A stretch of DNA of 36,277 nucleotides from Butyrivibrio sp. Its GTDB lineage: Bacteria; Bacillota; Clostridia; Lachnospirales; Lachnospiraceae. This document shows positions 8,812 to 17,143 of this stretch, piece by piece (within the stretch, counting starts at the first letter, position 1; each line of letters begins with the position of its first letter). A program made the translations under genes and the position numbers. The notes below the pieces were generated by a model that was not told where the DNA came from, ran no database searches, and saw only the letters and a program-made list of their open reading frames with translations. The stretch is taken from assembly GCA_016291375.1 (NCBI GenBank), contig JAEEXE010000030.1, positions 1 through 36,277 on the forward strand, given 5' to 3'.

Positions 8812-10725
8812 TTATTCTTCAAAGCTGTTTTTCATAACATACTCATCATTGGTCCAAGGACGCCTTGCAGTATAAAGGCTTCCATCAGCTTTCTTGACAT
8901 AGACTGCCGGATAATAGTGTATGAATAGAGGTGAAAGACACATAGTATATCCGCCCGCGTTGGTAAATACTACTCTGTCTCCTGCTCTAAGCTCCGGTTC
9001 ATCTTCTGCAAGAAATAGTCTGTCATACTCCATACAGGTTGAACCACATATCATCTGACCCGGAAGTTTTGCCCTACTATGCAGATCTTTGGCAACTTCA
9101 AGTCTATGAGGGTACCACCTTCTGGTAACCTGTGGATTGAGATTAACTCTGCTTCCGTCAATAATTACGTATCTATGCTCTCTAACCTGCTTTGCATCAA
9201 TAACGCTTGTTACAAATTCAAAGCCTGATGAAACCAGGGATACACCGGGTTCCATGATAAGCTTTGTTTTGGATACGTCAAAATACTTACCAAGAGTCTT
9301 GGCTATAGCAGGAACATAGCTTCTAAAGTCAGGCTTATCCTTGACTCCTCCGTAGTATCCGCCTCCCATATCCACATAATCCAGGTCAAGTCCATATTCG
9401 CCTGCAACAATTCCGGCCACTTTAGCAAGTGCCTCATATGCACTGACTGAACGCGACTTAGTGGATGAATGGAGATGTAAGCCAGCAATCTTAACGTTGT
9501 CAAAAGCCTTAAGCTTATCAATCACAGCTTTAAGGCTGCCATTTTCATAGCAATATCCAAATCTGCTTCCTTCCTCATCCGCAAGAACTTCATCCGGAAT
9601 AAGTGAAGAAAGATCGTAGTTAACTCTTAAACCTACATTTAATTTTTGCTCAGGGTATTTCTGAGCAGCTTCAATTACCCATTCAGGTTCATAATTGGAA
9701 TCAAGATTGACTATTCCGCCGGATAAAAGGACCTCTTCAAAAGCAGTTCTTTCCTTTATAGGTCCGTTAAATATAACCTCGTTTGGTTTATATCCTATTC
9801 TCTTTGCAAGATCATACTCTTGGGCGGATACAACCTCAGCGTAAAAGCCCTTACCCTTAAGATGTGCAAGGAGCCATGGAAGTGAATTGGTCTTTACCGA
9901 ATAAGAACAGATGTAATTATTCCAATCCTTAGCCAGAGCGCCCTGTAGCATTTCTACATCCGCATCCAGAAGCTTCTCATCTATACGATAATAGGGAGTC
10001 GCAAGCTTACTGTCATCGAAACGTACACTTTCCTTCTCACAACTTCTATTCTGCAATCTGCGATATTTTTCCTCAGCGATCTTCCAATCATCGAAGGTAT
10101 CTATATCCTGAACTTCATCATCTGAAAGAATAACCGGAACCATATCCTCTACATCCGTAGTTCTGCCTCTGAAAAAAGCATCACTTCGGCAAGCATAGAA
10201 CTGTCCGCTGTCATGATAAAGTTTCTCCAGATCCTGAGATCTTGTCTTTTCAAATTCAGGATATTTTCTGACAAGTCTGTCATTTACAACCACAAATCCT
10301 CTCTGAGGTGGATATGAAAATCCGCAAACAGGAGTAACTGATTCATGCTCATTAAGGCAATCCATGGCCTCTTTTAACCTATCAGCTGTTATGAATGGTG
10401 CCGTGGGATATATACAGCAAAACCTATCAAAATCCTGTCCCAGTTCTTTGTATTTTTCAAGAACTTCAGCTATAACTTCATCTGTGGTGGCAAAATCTCC
10501 GGAAGTTTCCTCAGATCTAAAGAAAGGAACCTTGGCGCCATACTCTGTGGCAACCTTAGCGATTTTCTCATCATCTGTAGAAACCATAACCTCATCAAAG
10601 GCGCCACTTTCAAAAGCTGCCTTTATTGAGTATGCAATAATAGGCTGCCCGCAAAACTCTTTTATGTTTTTACCGGGGATTCTCTTACTTCCGCCCCTCG
10701 CTGTGATAATGGCTATGGAAGTCAT
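8812..10725 (-). CDS. Fusion: CMP-pseudaminate-synthetase-like domain + PLP-dependent decarboxylase-like domain
   Basis: 637 residues in two domains. Residues 1-about 228 are an acylneuraminate cytidylyltransferase: RGGSKRIPGKN (10-20), IYPTAPF, HDSGQFYA and DDEVQDIDTFDDW; stand-alone PseF is about this long. Residues about 236-637 are a fold-type-III PLP enzyme of the ornithine/DAP/arginine decarboxylase type: SYSVKTN with the PLP Lys (K278), LHLHSS (416-421), glycine loop MGGGYYGG (453-460), EPG (492-494), CGSTCMEYD with C564, and NAGGY with Y593. All residues expected for PLP chemistry seem intact, so the second half is probably active. Its substrate is unknown. I see no stop or frame break at the junction. 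The ATG has GGAGG at good spacing and overlaps the ATP-grasp stop by 4 nt. Confidence 0.88.
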   Translation of the reverse strand: MTSIAIITARGGSKRIPGKNIKEFCGQPIIAYSIKAAFESGAFDEVMVSTDDEKIAKVATEYGAKVPFFRSEETSGDFATTDEVIAEVLEKYKELGQDFDRFCCIYPTAPFITADRLKEAMDCLNEHESVTPVCGFSYPPQRGFVVVNDRLVRKYPEFEKTRSQDLEKLYHDSGQFYACRSDAFFRGRTTDVEDMVPVILSDDEVQDIDTFDDWKIAEEKYRRLQNRSCEKESVRFDDSKLATPYYRIDEKLLDADVEMLQGALAKDWNNYICSYSVKTNSLPWLLAHLKGKGFYAEVVSAQEYDLAKRIGYKPNEVIFNGPIKERTAFEEVLLSGGIVNLDSNYEPEWVIEAAQKYPEQKLNVGLRVNYDLSSLIPDEVLADEEGSRFGYCYENGSLKAVIDKLKAFDNVKIAGLHLHSSTKSRSVSAYEALAKVAGIVAGEYGLDLDYVDMGGGYYGGVKDKPDFRSYVPAIAKTLGKYFDVSKTKLIMEPGVSLVSSGFEFVTSVIDAKQVREHRYVIIDGSRVNLNPQVTRRWYPHRLEVAKDLHSRAKLPGQMICGSTCMEYDRLFLAEDEPELRAGDRVVFTNAGGYTMCLSPLFIHYYPAVYVKKADGSLYTARRPWTNDEYVMKNSFEE

Positions 10726-11930
10726 CTTGTTTCCTCCAGCTCAAATTCGCTTTTTATGTCATCGCAATATCCATCAAGCTCAAAATGTGTGGCTGCTTCC
10801 AGTACGTAGTAGCCTCTGCCCATAATGGAAGCCCCGTTTGTAACCTTCCCAAGGAACATTCCCTTCTTGAGATTACACTGCCAGGCCTTTAACGGATATT
10901 TCTTATATAGCTCTTTTTCATCGGGAACCTTGTTAACTCTCACATTCTCAAAGTCAAAATATCTGATGACCATGTTCCCTGCGGTTTGGGGCTCAAAAGA
11001 ATAACTCTTCTCAAGAGCGGGAATCGCATACTTAATAAATTCAGTAACCTCATCAACACCACTTGCCATAGGTGTAAAAAGATTGTGCAGATTATGACCT
11101 GAAGGTCTTGCAGAAGTCTCAATAATAAAGGGATTATTATTGGAGTCCTTTATAATATCAGCGTGAATAAGGGTATCCTTAAACCCTATTGCCTCGCCTA
11201 CCTTCTGCATAAGATGCTCCACTCTGTCGTAGAACTCTTTATTATCATCAGTCCTTCTCACGGAATAATAGCCTACACACTCCCTGTACGGAGGCAGCGT
11301 ATTCTTCTTGCCTCTAAGAAGAATAAGGGTAAATTTTCCCTCTGTAAATACTCCGTCCACGCCGTATTCCGGGCCCGGAACGCAACTTTCTATACAATAA
11401 TCCTCATCATAGGGCTGGTTCTTTAAGAACTTCTCTTCAAGCTCCGCAGGAGTATTAAACACCTCTACTCCTCTGCTTCCCGACCCAAAGCGAGGCTTAA
11501 CAACAACAGGATAAATATCATTAAGCTCAGATGCATCCGGAACATCAGATCCGGCAGGAAGCAGATAAAGCTCTGCATTCCTAAGCCCTTTCTCATTAAG
11601 GACTTTGTGAAACTCATATTTGTCAGTGCAGATCTCTGCCGCGCCTGCGCTCACTCCAACAAGTCCGTACTTGTCGTTAACAGCACCTGTAGTTGTAAGA
11701 TACCTTCCGATGGGAACAGGAAGCACAACATCAGGCTTATTCTTATCAAGTATCTCAAAGACCTTCTCAGGGTCCCTTATATCCACAACAAAAGAAGCAT
11801 CGGCAGCCTTAAGTCCGGGAGCTTCGGGATTGCCGTCAAGAGCGATCACATAAAGTCCAAGTTCTCTGGCTTTTTGTATTGTATATATTGACTCGGAGCT
11901 GGCTCCGATAACCGCTGCACGCATCTGCAT
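10722..11930 (-). CDS. ATP-grasp ligase of the pseudaminate cassette
   Basis: About 402 residues in the carbamoyl-phosphate-synthase/PurK-like ATP-grasp arrangement: an N-terminal Rossmann-like part (MQMRAAVIGASSES, VIALDGNPEAPGL), the ATP loop VVVKPRFGSGSRG (about 142-154) and the metal-binding IIETSARPSG (269-278). Such enzymes join a carboxylate to an amine or thiol via an acyl phosphate. Product and substrate are not evident. It is the first gene behind the promoter at 11977-12005 and overlaps the fusion gene by 4 nt. An upstream ATG at 11951 is unlikely because it would place the GGAGG site (11935-11939) inside the coding region; ATG 11930 and ATG 11924 remain possible. Known ATP-grasp/PLP-decarboxylase pairs (BtrJ/BtrK of butirosin) make a suggestive parallel, not proof. 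Confidence 0.85.
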   Translation of the reverse strand: MQMRAAVIGASSESIYTIQKARELGLYVIALDGNPEAPGLKAADASFVVDIRDPEKVFEILDKNKPDVVLPVPIGRYLTTTGAVNDKYGLVGVSAGAAEICTDKYEFHKVLNEKGLRNAELYLLPAGSDVPDASELNDIYPVVVKPRFGSGSRGVEVFNTPAELEEKFLKNQPYDEDYCIESCVPGPEYGVDGVFTEGKFTLILLRGKKNTLPPYRECVGYYSVRRTDDNKEFYDRVEHLMQKVGEAIGFKDTLIHADIIKDSNNNPFIIETSARPSGHNLHNLFTPMASGVDEVTEFIKYAIPALEKSYSFEPQTAGNMVIRYFDFENVRVNKVPDEKELYKKYPLKAWQCNLKKGMFLGKVTNGASIMGRGYYVLEAATHFELDGYCDDIKSEFELEETR

Positions 11931-11934
11931 AAAA

Positions 11935-11939
11935 CCTCC
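11935..11939 (-). promoter_or_regulatory. Ribosome binding site that fixes the ATP-grasp start
   Basis: GGAGG on the minus strand, 4 nt before ATG 11930 and 10 nt before ATG 11924. It lies downstream of the alternative ATG at 11951, which argues against that longer start. Confidence 0.75.
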
Positions 11940-11976
11940 AAAGAACACCAAAATACGCGTATTCTCTAACTAATTG

Positions 11977-12005
11977 ATTATAATATATGATAGCTGCAAG
12001 GTCAA
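11977..12005 (-). promoter_or_regulatory. Sigma-A promoter of the pseudaminate cassette
   Basis: On the minus strand a -35 box TTGACC (12000-12005) and a perfect -10 box TATAAT (11977-11982) are separated by exactly 17 bp. Transcription would begin near 11970, about 40 nt before the ATP-grasp start, in the only sizeable gap (about 120 bp) within an otherwise closely packed array. It would let the nonulosonate genes be expressed separately from the backbone genes upstream. Confidence 0.85.
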
Positions 12006-12033
12006 AAAAGTAACCGCATGCCTGATACTATTC

Positions 12034-12053
12034 ACAGCCTATAATCCGGCTGT
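12034..12053 (-). other. Small hairpin directly after the upstream GT-C stop
   Basis: ACAGCC and GGCTGT form a 6-bp stem with an 8-nt loop immediately after the stop codon at 12054-12056. There is no U-run behind it, so it is at best a weak attenuator or mRNA-end stabiliser, and read-through into the pseudaminate genes is expected. Confidence 0.35.
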
Positions 12054-13610
12054 TTATCTGACTTCATAGGTGCTCCACATATCCTCGGTAAAAAGAAGCT
12101 TATAATCACCGGAAACAGCACAGGAAGAAACCAGATTATCAAAAGCATCCTTCTGAAGCTCATCATCCGCAGCATAAAGGATTATCTTATCCGCCGAGGT
12201 CACATCAAAGTCCATTATCTTATCCGTGTTCTCCTCATCCATGTAAAAGACCTTGTCATAGCAAAGAAGCTCATCTGTGAGCCTCCAGACATTGTGAGCC
12301 GTAGCAGGATTAAACATAACAACCGCTATTCCATCCTTATTATCACTTGCATACGCCATTTTCTCCACATCCTCCGGATATAGGAAAAGAACATTCTTAT
12401 CATAGAAATGACCTTTTGCAAGGAACATCAAAAGAGCAGCCGCCATAGCGATCATATATGCCTTATTCCCTATCGCTTCTATGACATAATATAGATCCCA
12501 GAATAAAAGCATGATAATAAGGCCATATATCGGCATTTCATATCTTCCTGAGGCACTTCCGACAAGAAGAGCACATTTGGAAGTGAGGACAAAATATCCC
12601 ACGGCTCCCACTGTAAGAACAATGATCTGCGCTCCCATCCTCCTATGTTTCCTATTAGCAACTAAAAGCGCCATTATACCTAGTATCAGCATGATAGCGA
12701 CAATGATAAGCCCACCAGAAAATACATAGTCATTCACAAGTCCTATGAAAAAAGACAGCCTCATCCCTGTATTTTTCATGTCAAAAAAGCTTCCGGCAGC
12801 GCCTGTTCCTCTGTATCCACCAAAAAGATGATGAACACTGGCAGGATAAGTAATAACTGCAAGCATAAGGGATACTCCGCAGCTTGCCACATAAAGAGCA
12901 GCTTTTTTGATATCTTTTTTCACCAAGAGGATCCAGCAAGTAAGCGCTGCTCCGATACTGACAAAAAAGAAAATATAAAAGTATTGGATCAAAAATCCCA
13001 GATAAGATATCACCATCACAGGAAGTAGCAAATGAAGCCAGTACTTCTTAAGATCATCAGCATATTCATCAAACCTCTTCATGATCATTATATGGACATA
13101 TGCGCACAGAATTATTGCTGCGCAGAGCCAGGCATACATCCTGATCAGAAGATTACAGGATACTGTCTGGGTATTAAGCCCCCAGAAAAGGAGTGTCAAA
13201 GCCTGCACCGAAAAAGGAACATCCAGTGCCTTCATTAGCGCATTCATCGCCACAAATGCAATAACAAACGCTATTAAATTAGTGATTATCCCGCTCCATT
13301 TTGTAAAGAGCCCGGGAGTTAACGAACATATTGTGTGGAAAACATAATAGTACACAGGAGGATGTACATCCCAGGACTGAACCAGTTTAACGAGCCCATA
13401 GTTAAAGCCCTCTCCTTTTTTTACAGAGAATTCATCAAGAATAGTCTGTCTATCTTGCCATTCTCTGTCAGGCTGGTATAGTCCAAGACTCCTGTTTGAA
13501 GAAAAATATGTATAATACTCATCCTCATGAAAGCCCTTCTTTTGGAATCCGTAAAATACATTTACAAGAATCGATATGAGTAAGATTATGTAAATCGCAT
13601 ATTTTTTCAT
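12054..13610 (-). CDS. GT-C family membrane glycosyltransferase (ArnT/PMT-like)
   Basis: 518 residues with an N-terminal signal anchor and about ten further hydrophobic segments, then a soluble C-terminal part (about 430-518). The first external loop carries the acidic pair in FHEDEYYTY (residues 27-35), the usual GT-C catalytic site, and DVHPPVYY (81-88) resembles the HPP stretch of ArnT/PMT enzymes. Such enzymes use polyprenyl-phosphate sugars outside the membrane; the GtrB-like enzyme at the head of the operon could make that donor. The gene lies 3 bp after the GT2 stop and is the last gene before the internal promoter. Confidence 0.78.
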   Translation of the reverse strand: MKKYAIYIILLISILVNVFYGFQKKGFHEDEYYTYFSSNRSLGLYQPDREWQDRQTILDEFSVKKGEGFNYGLVKLVQSWDVHPPVYYYVFHTICSLTPGLFTKWSGIITNLIAFVIAFVAMNALMKALDVPFSVQALTLLFWGLNTQTVSCNLLIRMYAWLCAAIILCAYVHIMIMKRFDEYADDLKKYWLHLLLPVMVISYLGFLIQYFYIFFFVSIGAALTCWILLVKKDIKKAALYVASCGVSLMLAVITYPASVHHLFGGYRGTGAAGSFFDMKNTGMRLSFFIGLVNDYVFSGGLIIVAIMLILGIMALLVANRKHRRMGAQIIVLTVGAVGYFVLTSKCALLVGSASGRYEMPIYGLIIMLLFWDLYYVIEAIGNKAYMIAMAAALLMFLAKGHFYDKNVLFLYPEDVEKMAYASDNKDGIAVVMFNPATAHNVWRLTDELLCYDKVFYMDEENTDKIMDFDVTSADKIILYAADDELQKDAFDNLVSSCAVSGDYKLLFTEDMWSTYEVR

Positions 13611-13613
13611 GCT

Positions 13614-14621
13614 TTACAGTCCCCTGACATAAGCGTGGAGTTTTCTGACAAATCTCGGTGCGGGAGCCAGAATCATAAGATAAATCTTATCCCTCTTGGA
13701 TAAATACTTGTTGCTTATTATTTTTATAAGACTCTTCCTGATATTTCTAACCACTTCTTTGTAAAAAGAGTTATCTGAAGTCATCATACTTGTAGGAATA
13801 TGAAGAAGATAGTCGAGTCGTTGATAATATCCAAATCTCTCAGCAACAGGAACAAGCTCCGGATATTTATCTCTTACAAGATTAAGAGCAACATCGGCAT
13901 TTCTCACAATGTCTGTAAATACAGAAGGAAAATAATCCTTATCTTCTGCTTTTTTCCTGGAATTACTGCCCGTTCTGTAAAAGACATGATAATATTTCTC
14001 GGGAAGGATCACGAGCTTGTTAACTCTTTCAAGAGTCCTGATCATAAGGTGAAAATCCTCGTTAAGCTCTCCTTCCGGGAATCTGAGATCATCTCCAAGC
14101 ACTGCTCTCCTGGTTATCTTGGTGCAAAAAGAAGCATCTCCCGTATGCATTAAAAGAGTGCGAATATGCTCGGCCGGGGTAACTACAATTTCCCCTTTTG
14201 GTGGTGTGAGCACGTCAGGTAGCATACTGCCATCTTCAGCGATCTCATCTCTTGAAACCTGTACCATATCTGCATCATAGCGCCTTGCCGCATCCACAAG
14301 AGTTCCAAACATCCTCTTATCCACAAAGTCATCGCTGTCAACAAAGCCTATATACTCGCCTGTCGCATGCTTTAACCCAAGATTCCTTGCACTACTGGAA
14401 CCGCCGTTTTCTTTGTGAAGCGCTGTAACATTCTGATATTTATCTGCATATTCATCGGCAATTCTGCCTGTTGAATCAGTGGATCCATCATCAACAACGA
14501 TAATCTCAAGAAGCTCCTTGGGGTAATCCTGTGATACCACAGATTCAATGCACCGCCCAAGAAGATCCTCAATATTGTATGCGGGTATGATAACCGTTAT
14601 CTTTGCTGTATTATCAGCCAC
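13614..14621 (-). CDS. Family 2 glycosyltransferase (GTG start)
   Basis: 335-residue GT-A enzyme with KITVIIPAYN at the N-terminus, VVDDGSTDS (42-50), NGGSSSARNLG (72-82) and the DXD-type DSDDF (95-99). The C-terminus is basic (APRFVRKLHAYVRGL). Translation starts at GTG 14621, supported by GGAGG about 6 nt upstream; the gene overlaps the previous stop by 8 nt, so it is coupled. It resembles EpsJ/CpsI-type transferases; sugar specificity is unknown. Confidence 0.9.
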   Translation of the reverse strand: MADNTAKITVIIPAYNIEDLLGRCIESVVSQDYPKELLEIIVVDDGSTDSTGRIADEYADKYQNVTALHKENGGSSSARNLGLKHATGEYIGFVDSDDFVDKRMFGTLVDAARRYDADMVQVSRDEIAEDGSMLPDVLTPPKGEIVVTPAEHIRTLLMHTGDASFCTKITRRAVLGDDLRFPEGELNEDFHLMIRTLERVNKLVILPEKYYHVFYRTGSNSRKKAEDKDYFPSVFTDIVRNADVALNLVRDKYPELVPVAERFGYYQRLDYLLHIPTSMMTSDNSFYKEVVRNIRKSLIKIISNKYLSKRDKIYLMILAPAPRFVRKLHAYVRGL

Positions 14622-15885
14622 TTACAGCCTCCGTCTCAGTCTCGCTGCTCTCAATAGGAGCTGTGACTGCTATAATCTCAGTATCTTTCATCTGAAGGAA
14701 AAGATCGTATCCCACAATCATAATAGTTACAAGCATTGCTATGGAAAGAGGCCACAGTGTGAGAACTGTAGAGCCAAAAAGATATCTTGAATATGTTATC
14801 ATGGCAATAACCTGAAGTGATGCACATATAGATATTCTCTTGTAAGAGAACACAGCATAAACAATAGCAAGTACTTCAGGCAAATACGCATATCTCTCGT
14901 GCATAGCAGGCAGACAGAAACAGCACAACAGGGCTGTAAATATAACAAGTGTTATCATATATCTGCCGGTAATTTCAAATTTCTTTTTATAAATATAATA
15001 AGCAATAATACCAAATATCATGACCGTAGCCACTGTTCCCACAGAGATAATAATCTTCCTCATTCCGGAACCGATGTCGTTGGAAATGATGGTATAAATG
15101 CTTGGATAATTCATTGTAAGTCTTGAAAACATTGTAACTTGCTTACCGTAAATACCAAGGAGATCTCCCCAGCTTCTGCCGGCAATAGCCGCAGGGATCA
15201 TAGCTACAACATGAATAACAGGTATCCAGAATACATATCTGATCTTGACCTTATTCTTGAGCCACATAAGAATTACAAAGGGCACAAAGAAAATAGTCTG
15301 CTGCTTGAAGCTGTATGCAAGTGCAAGATAGATAAACGCTCTGTTGTCCTTACCCTTCATAATATGGAGAAGAGACAAAAGAACGAATGATGTATATATA
15401 GAATCATTCTGCGCCCAGGCTCCGCTGTTAAGTATCATTGTAGGAAGGAACATTGTTGCAGCGTAAGCTATCATGGACTTCTTAATATCCTGCCCGGTAA
15501 CTTCATAGGCAATCCTGAATATAGTAATAGCGCATACAAAGTCAAATATCACGGAAACGGTCTTAACTAGATACATATCATTGACACCACCGCCGATATA
15601 GTGCAAGAGAACTATTATGTACTGGAACATACAGTTATAGTCAAAAGTGCTTGCATCAGAAACTCCGGGCTTTATCCCGAGATACGCAAAGCCGCCTGCC
15701 TCGTGACATTCTCTCATCCAATCTGCAAAAGCAAGCTTGTAATCTCCGGATAATATATCAAAAAGTGACATTCTGATAATAATCCCAAGGCAAGTCATTA
15801 CTGTGAAAAAAAACAGATCAAATAACGTAATATTCAGACCGAAAATCTTAAATTCAGTATCAAAAAAATCATCGATGCTTCTCAT
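14614..15885 (-). CDS. Gpi18-like GT-C membrane mannosyltransferase-family protein
   Basis: 423 residues with about ten membrane segments. The first external loop contains SGDYKLAFADW (46-56) with acidic residues typical of GT-C active sites, and WAQNDSIYTSFVLL (157-170) matches the GAWAQxDxxYT pattern of the Gpi18-like (COG5542) family. These enzymes move a sugar from a polyprenyl-phosphate donor to an external acceptor. The short acidic tail (about 405-423) is probably cytoplasmic. Donor sugar is not predictable. It is in the backbone operon, 18 bp after the GT4 gene. Confidence 0.78.
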   Translation of the reverse strand: MRSIDDFFDTEFKIFGLNITLFDLFFFTVMTCLGIIIRMSLFDILSGDYKLAFADWMRECHEAGGFAYLGIKPGVSDASTFDYNCMFQYIIVLLHYIGGGVNDMYLVKTVSVIFDFVCAITIFRIAYEVTGQDIKKSMIAYAATMFLPTMILNSGAWAQNDSIYTSFVLLSLLHIMKGKDNRAFIYLALAYSFKQQTIFFVPFVILMWLKNKVKIRYVFWIPVIHVVAMIPAAIAGRSWGDLLGIYGKQVTMFSRLTMNYPSIYTIISNDIGSGMRKIIISVGTVATVMIFGIIAYYIYKKKFEITGRYMITLVIFTALLCCFCLPAMHERYAYLPEVLAIVYAVFSYKRISICASLQVIAMITYSRYLFGSTVLTLWPLSIAMLVTIMIVGYDLFLQMKDTEIIAVTAPIESSETETEAVSG

Positions 15886-15903
15886 AAATTTCTCAAAAAC
15901 TCC

Positions 15904-17139
15904 TCATTCCAATCGATTCTTTTCCTGCAAACTTCTCAAAAAGCCGGCAGGTTTAATAATCTTGGCAGTGCTCATGGGTCCCTCCATAGAAGGAACCGGA
16001 TCTTGGCCCATCAAGAATTCACTGCAAAAGCGAATAAGCTCATTAGCAGCCCTACGGGGATTCCATAACTTTGAAATAGTCTCTTTGGCTTTATCCCCAA
16101 ACTCCAAGATTTTATCTCTATCTTCTAGCAAGAGCAATACTTTATTATAAAAATCAAAGTAGTCACCCTTAGCATATGTATAGCCGTTCACACCATTCTC
16201 AATAAGAAAAGGAACTGCTCCGGCTTCCTCAGATGCAACAACAGCGCATCCACAGGACATAGCCTCGTTTACAACGGCTCCCCAGCCCTCAAGATAATTA
16301 CTGGTGAAAATAAAAATATCAGCCGTTTTCATATAATTCAGCACCTCTGCAGGCTTTTTGCCACCTGCAAAAGTAACCATATTGTCAATTCCCTTTTCTG
16401 CAGCTTCACGCTCCAGCTTATAACGCATAGGGCCGTCGCCTACAATATCCATTTTAAAATCATAGCCGACTTCTTTTAGCTTTTCTGCAAGTCCCACGGC
16501 AAACTCAGGATGTTTTAGCTCAATCAATCTTCCGGCCCAGCATATCCTCACAGGGTAACCCACCTTGCGCTCCCTATGTGCTTCCGGGTTCGCTGTTTCT
16601 GCGGTGTTACCACCTGCGTTTTCATCCGCTCCGACTCCCACAGGGAAATATCCCCATTTTAGCATCTTGCCGGGGTAGCTTCCGATAAGACTAAAATCCG
16701 ATGCAACATAAGCACCTGAACAAAGCAGATATACAGGCTTATTCCTATATCTTATATGTTCCTTGTACTTGTTTATAAGCCCTCTAGGAGTTATCATCTT
16801 CCACTGGCCTTCTCTGTATATCCTCTCGCTTACGCGAAACGAAAGCTTTCCGGAAGACAATCTCTTTGCTTCGAGATTACTTACCGTCCCTTCAGACCAG
16901 CCAAATATGGTAACATCACTTTCAAGAATAAGCTTTTCACAGGTGTCTCTATCTTCATAATACAAAGAGACAAACGGATAATCCTTGGGATCTACTGCCC
17001 AGCCCATATCTATCCTCTTTTGCTCCATAGGCATTGTCTGGATAAAATGGAACTCCACATCCTTACCATATCCCGCCATCTCCCTGCAAAAGGGAATCTG
17101 ATGATGATTTATGTAGTTAGAGACAAAAGTTATGACCAC
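15904..17139 (-). CDS. Family 4 glycosyltransferase (GTG start)
   Basis: About 411 residues, GT-B fold. The C-terminal donor domain has RICWAGRLIELKHPE, MDIVGDGPMRYKLE, VTFAGGKKPAEVLNYM and the EX7E motif EGWGAVVNE, all GT4 hallmarks. The N-terminal domain begins VVITFVSNYINHHQIPF. A longer start (GTG 17157) overlaps the upstream gene, but AAGGAG at 17147-17152 sits 7 nt before GTG 17139, making the latter the better start and leaving a 4-bp gap. It probably adds a backbone sugar on the cytoplasmic face. Confidence 0.88.
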   Translation of the reverse strand: MVITFVSNYINHHQIPFCREMAGYGKDVEFHFIQTMPMEQKRIDMGWAVDPKDYPFVSLYYEDRDTCEKLILESDVTIFGWSEGTVSNLEAKRLSSGKLSFRVSERIYREGQWKMITPRGLINKYKEHIRYRNKPVYLLCSGAYVASDFSLIGSYPGKMLKWGYFPVGVGADENAGGNTAETANPEAHRERKVGYPVRICWAGRLIELKHPEFAVGLAEKLKEVGYDFKMDIVGDGPMRYKLEREAAEKGIDNMVTFAGGKKPAEVLNYMKTADIFIFTSNYLEGWGAVVNEAMSCGCAVVASEEAGAVPFLIENGVNGYTYAKGDYFDFYNKVLLLLEDRDKILEFGDKAKETISKLWNPRRAANELIRFCSEFLMGQDPVPSMEGPMSTAKIIKPAGFLRSLQEKNRLE

Positions 17140-17143
17140 TTTT

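Noticed and set aside
12034..12053. Rho-independent terminator at the end of the backbone genes
   Set aside because: Only 6 bp of stem, 8-nt loop and no U-run; kept as a weak hairpin.
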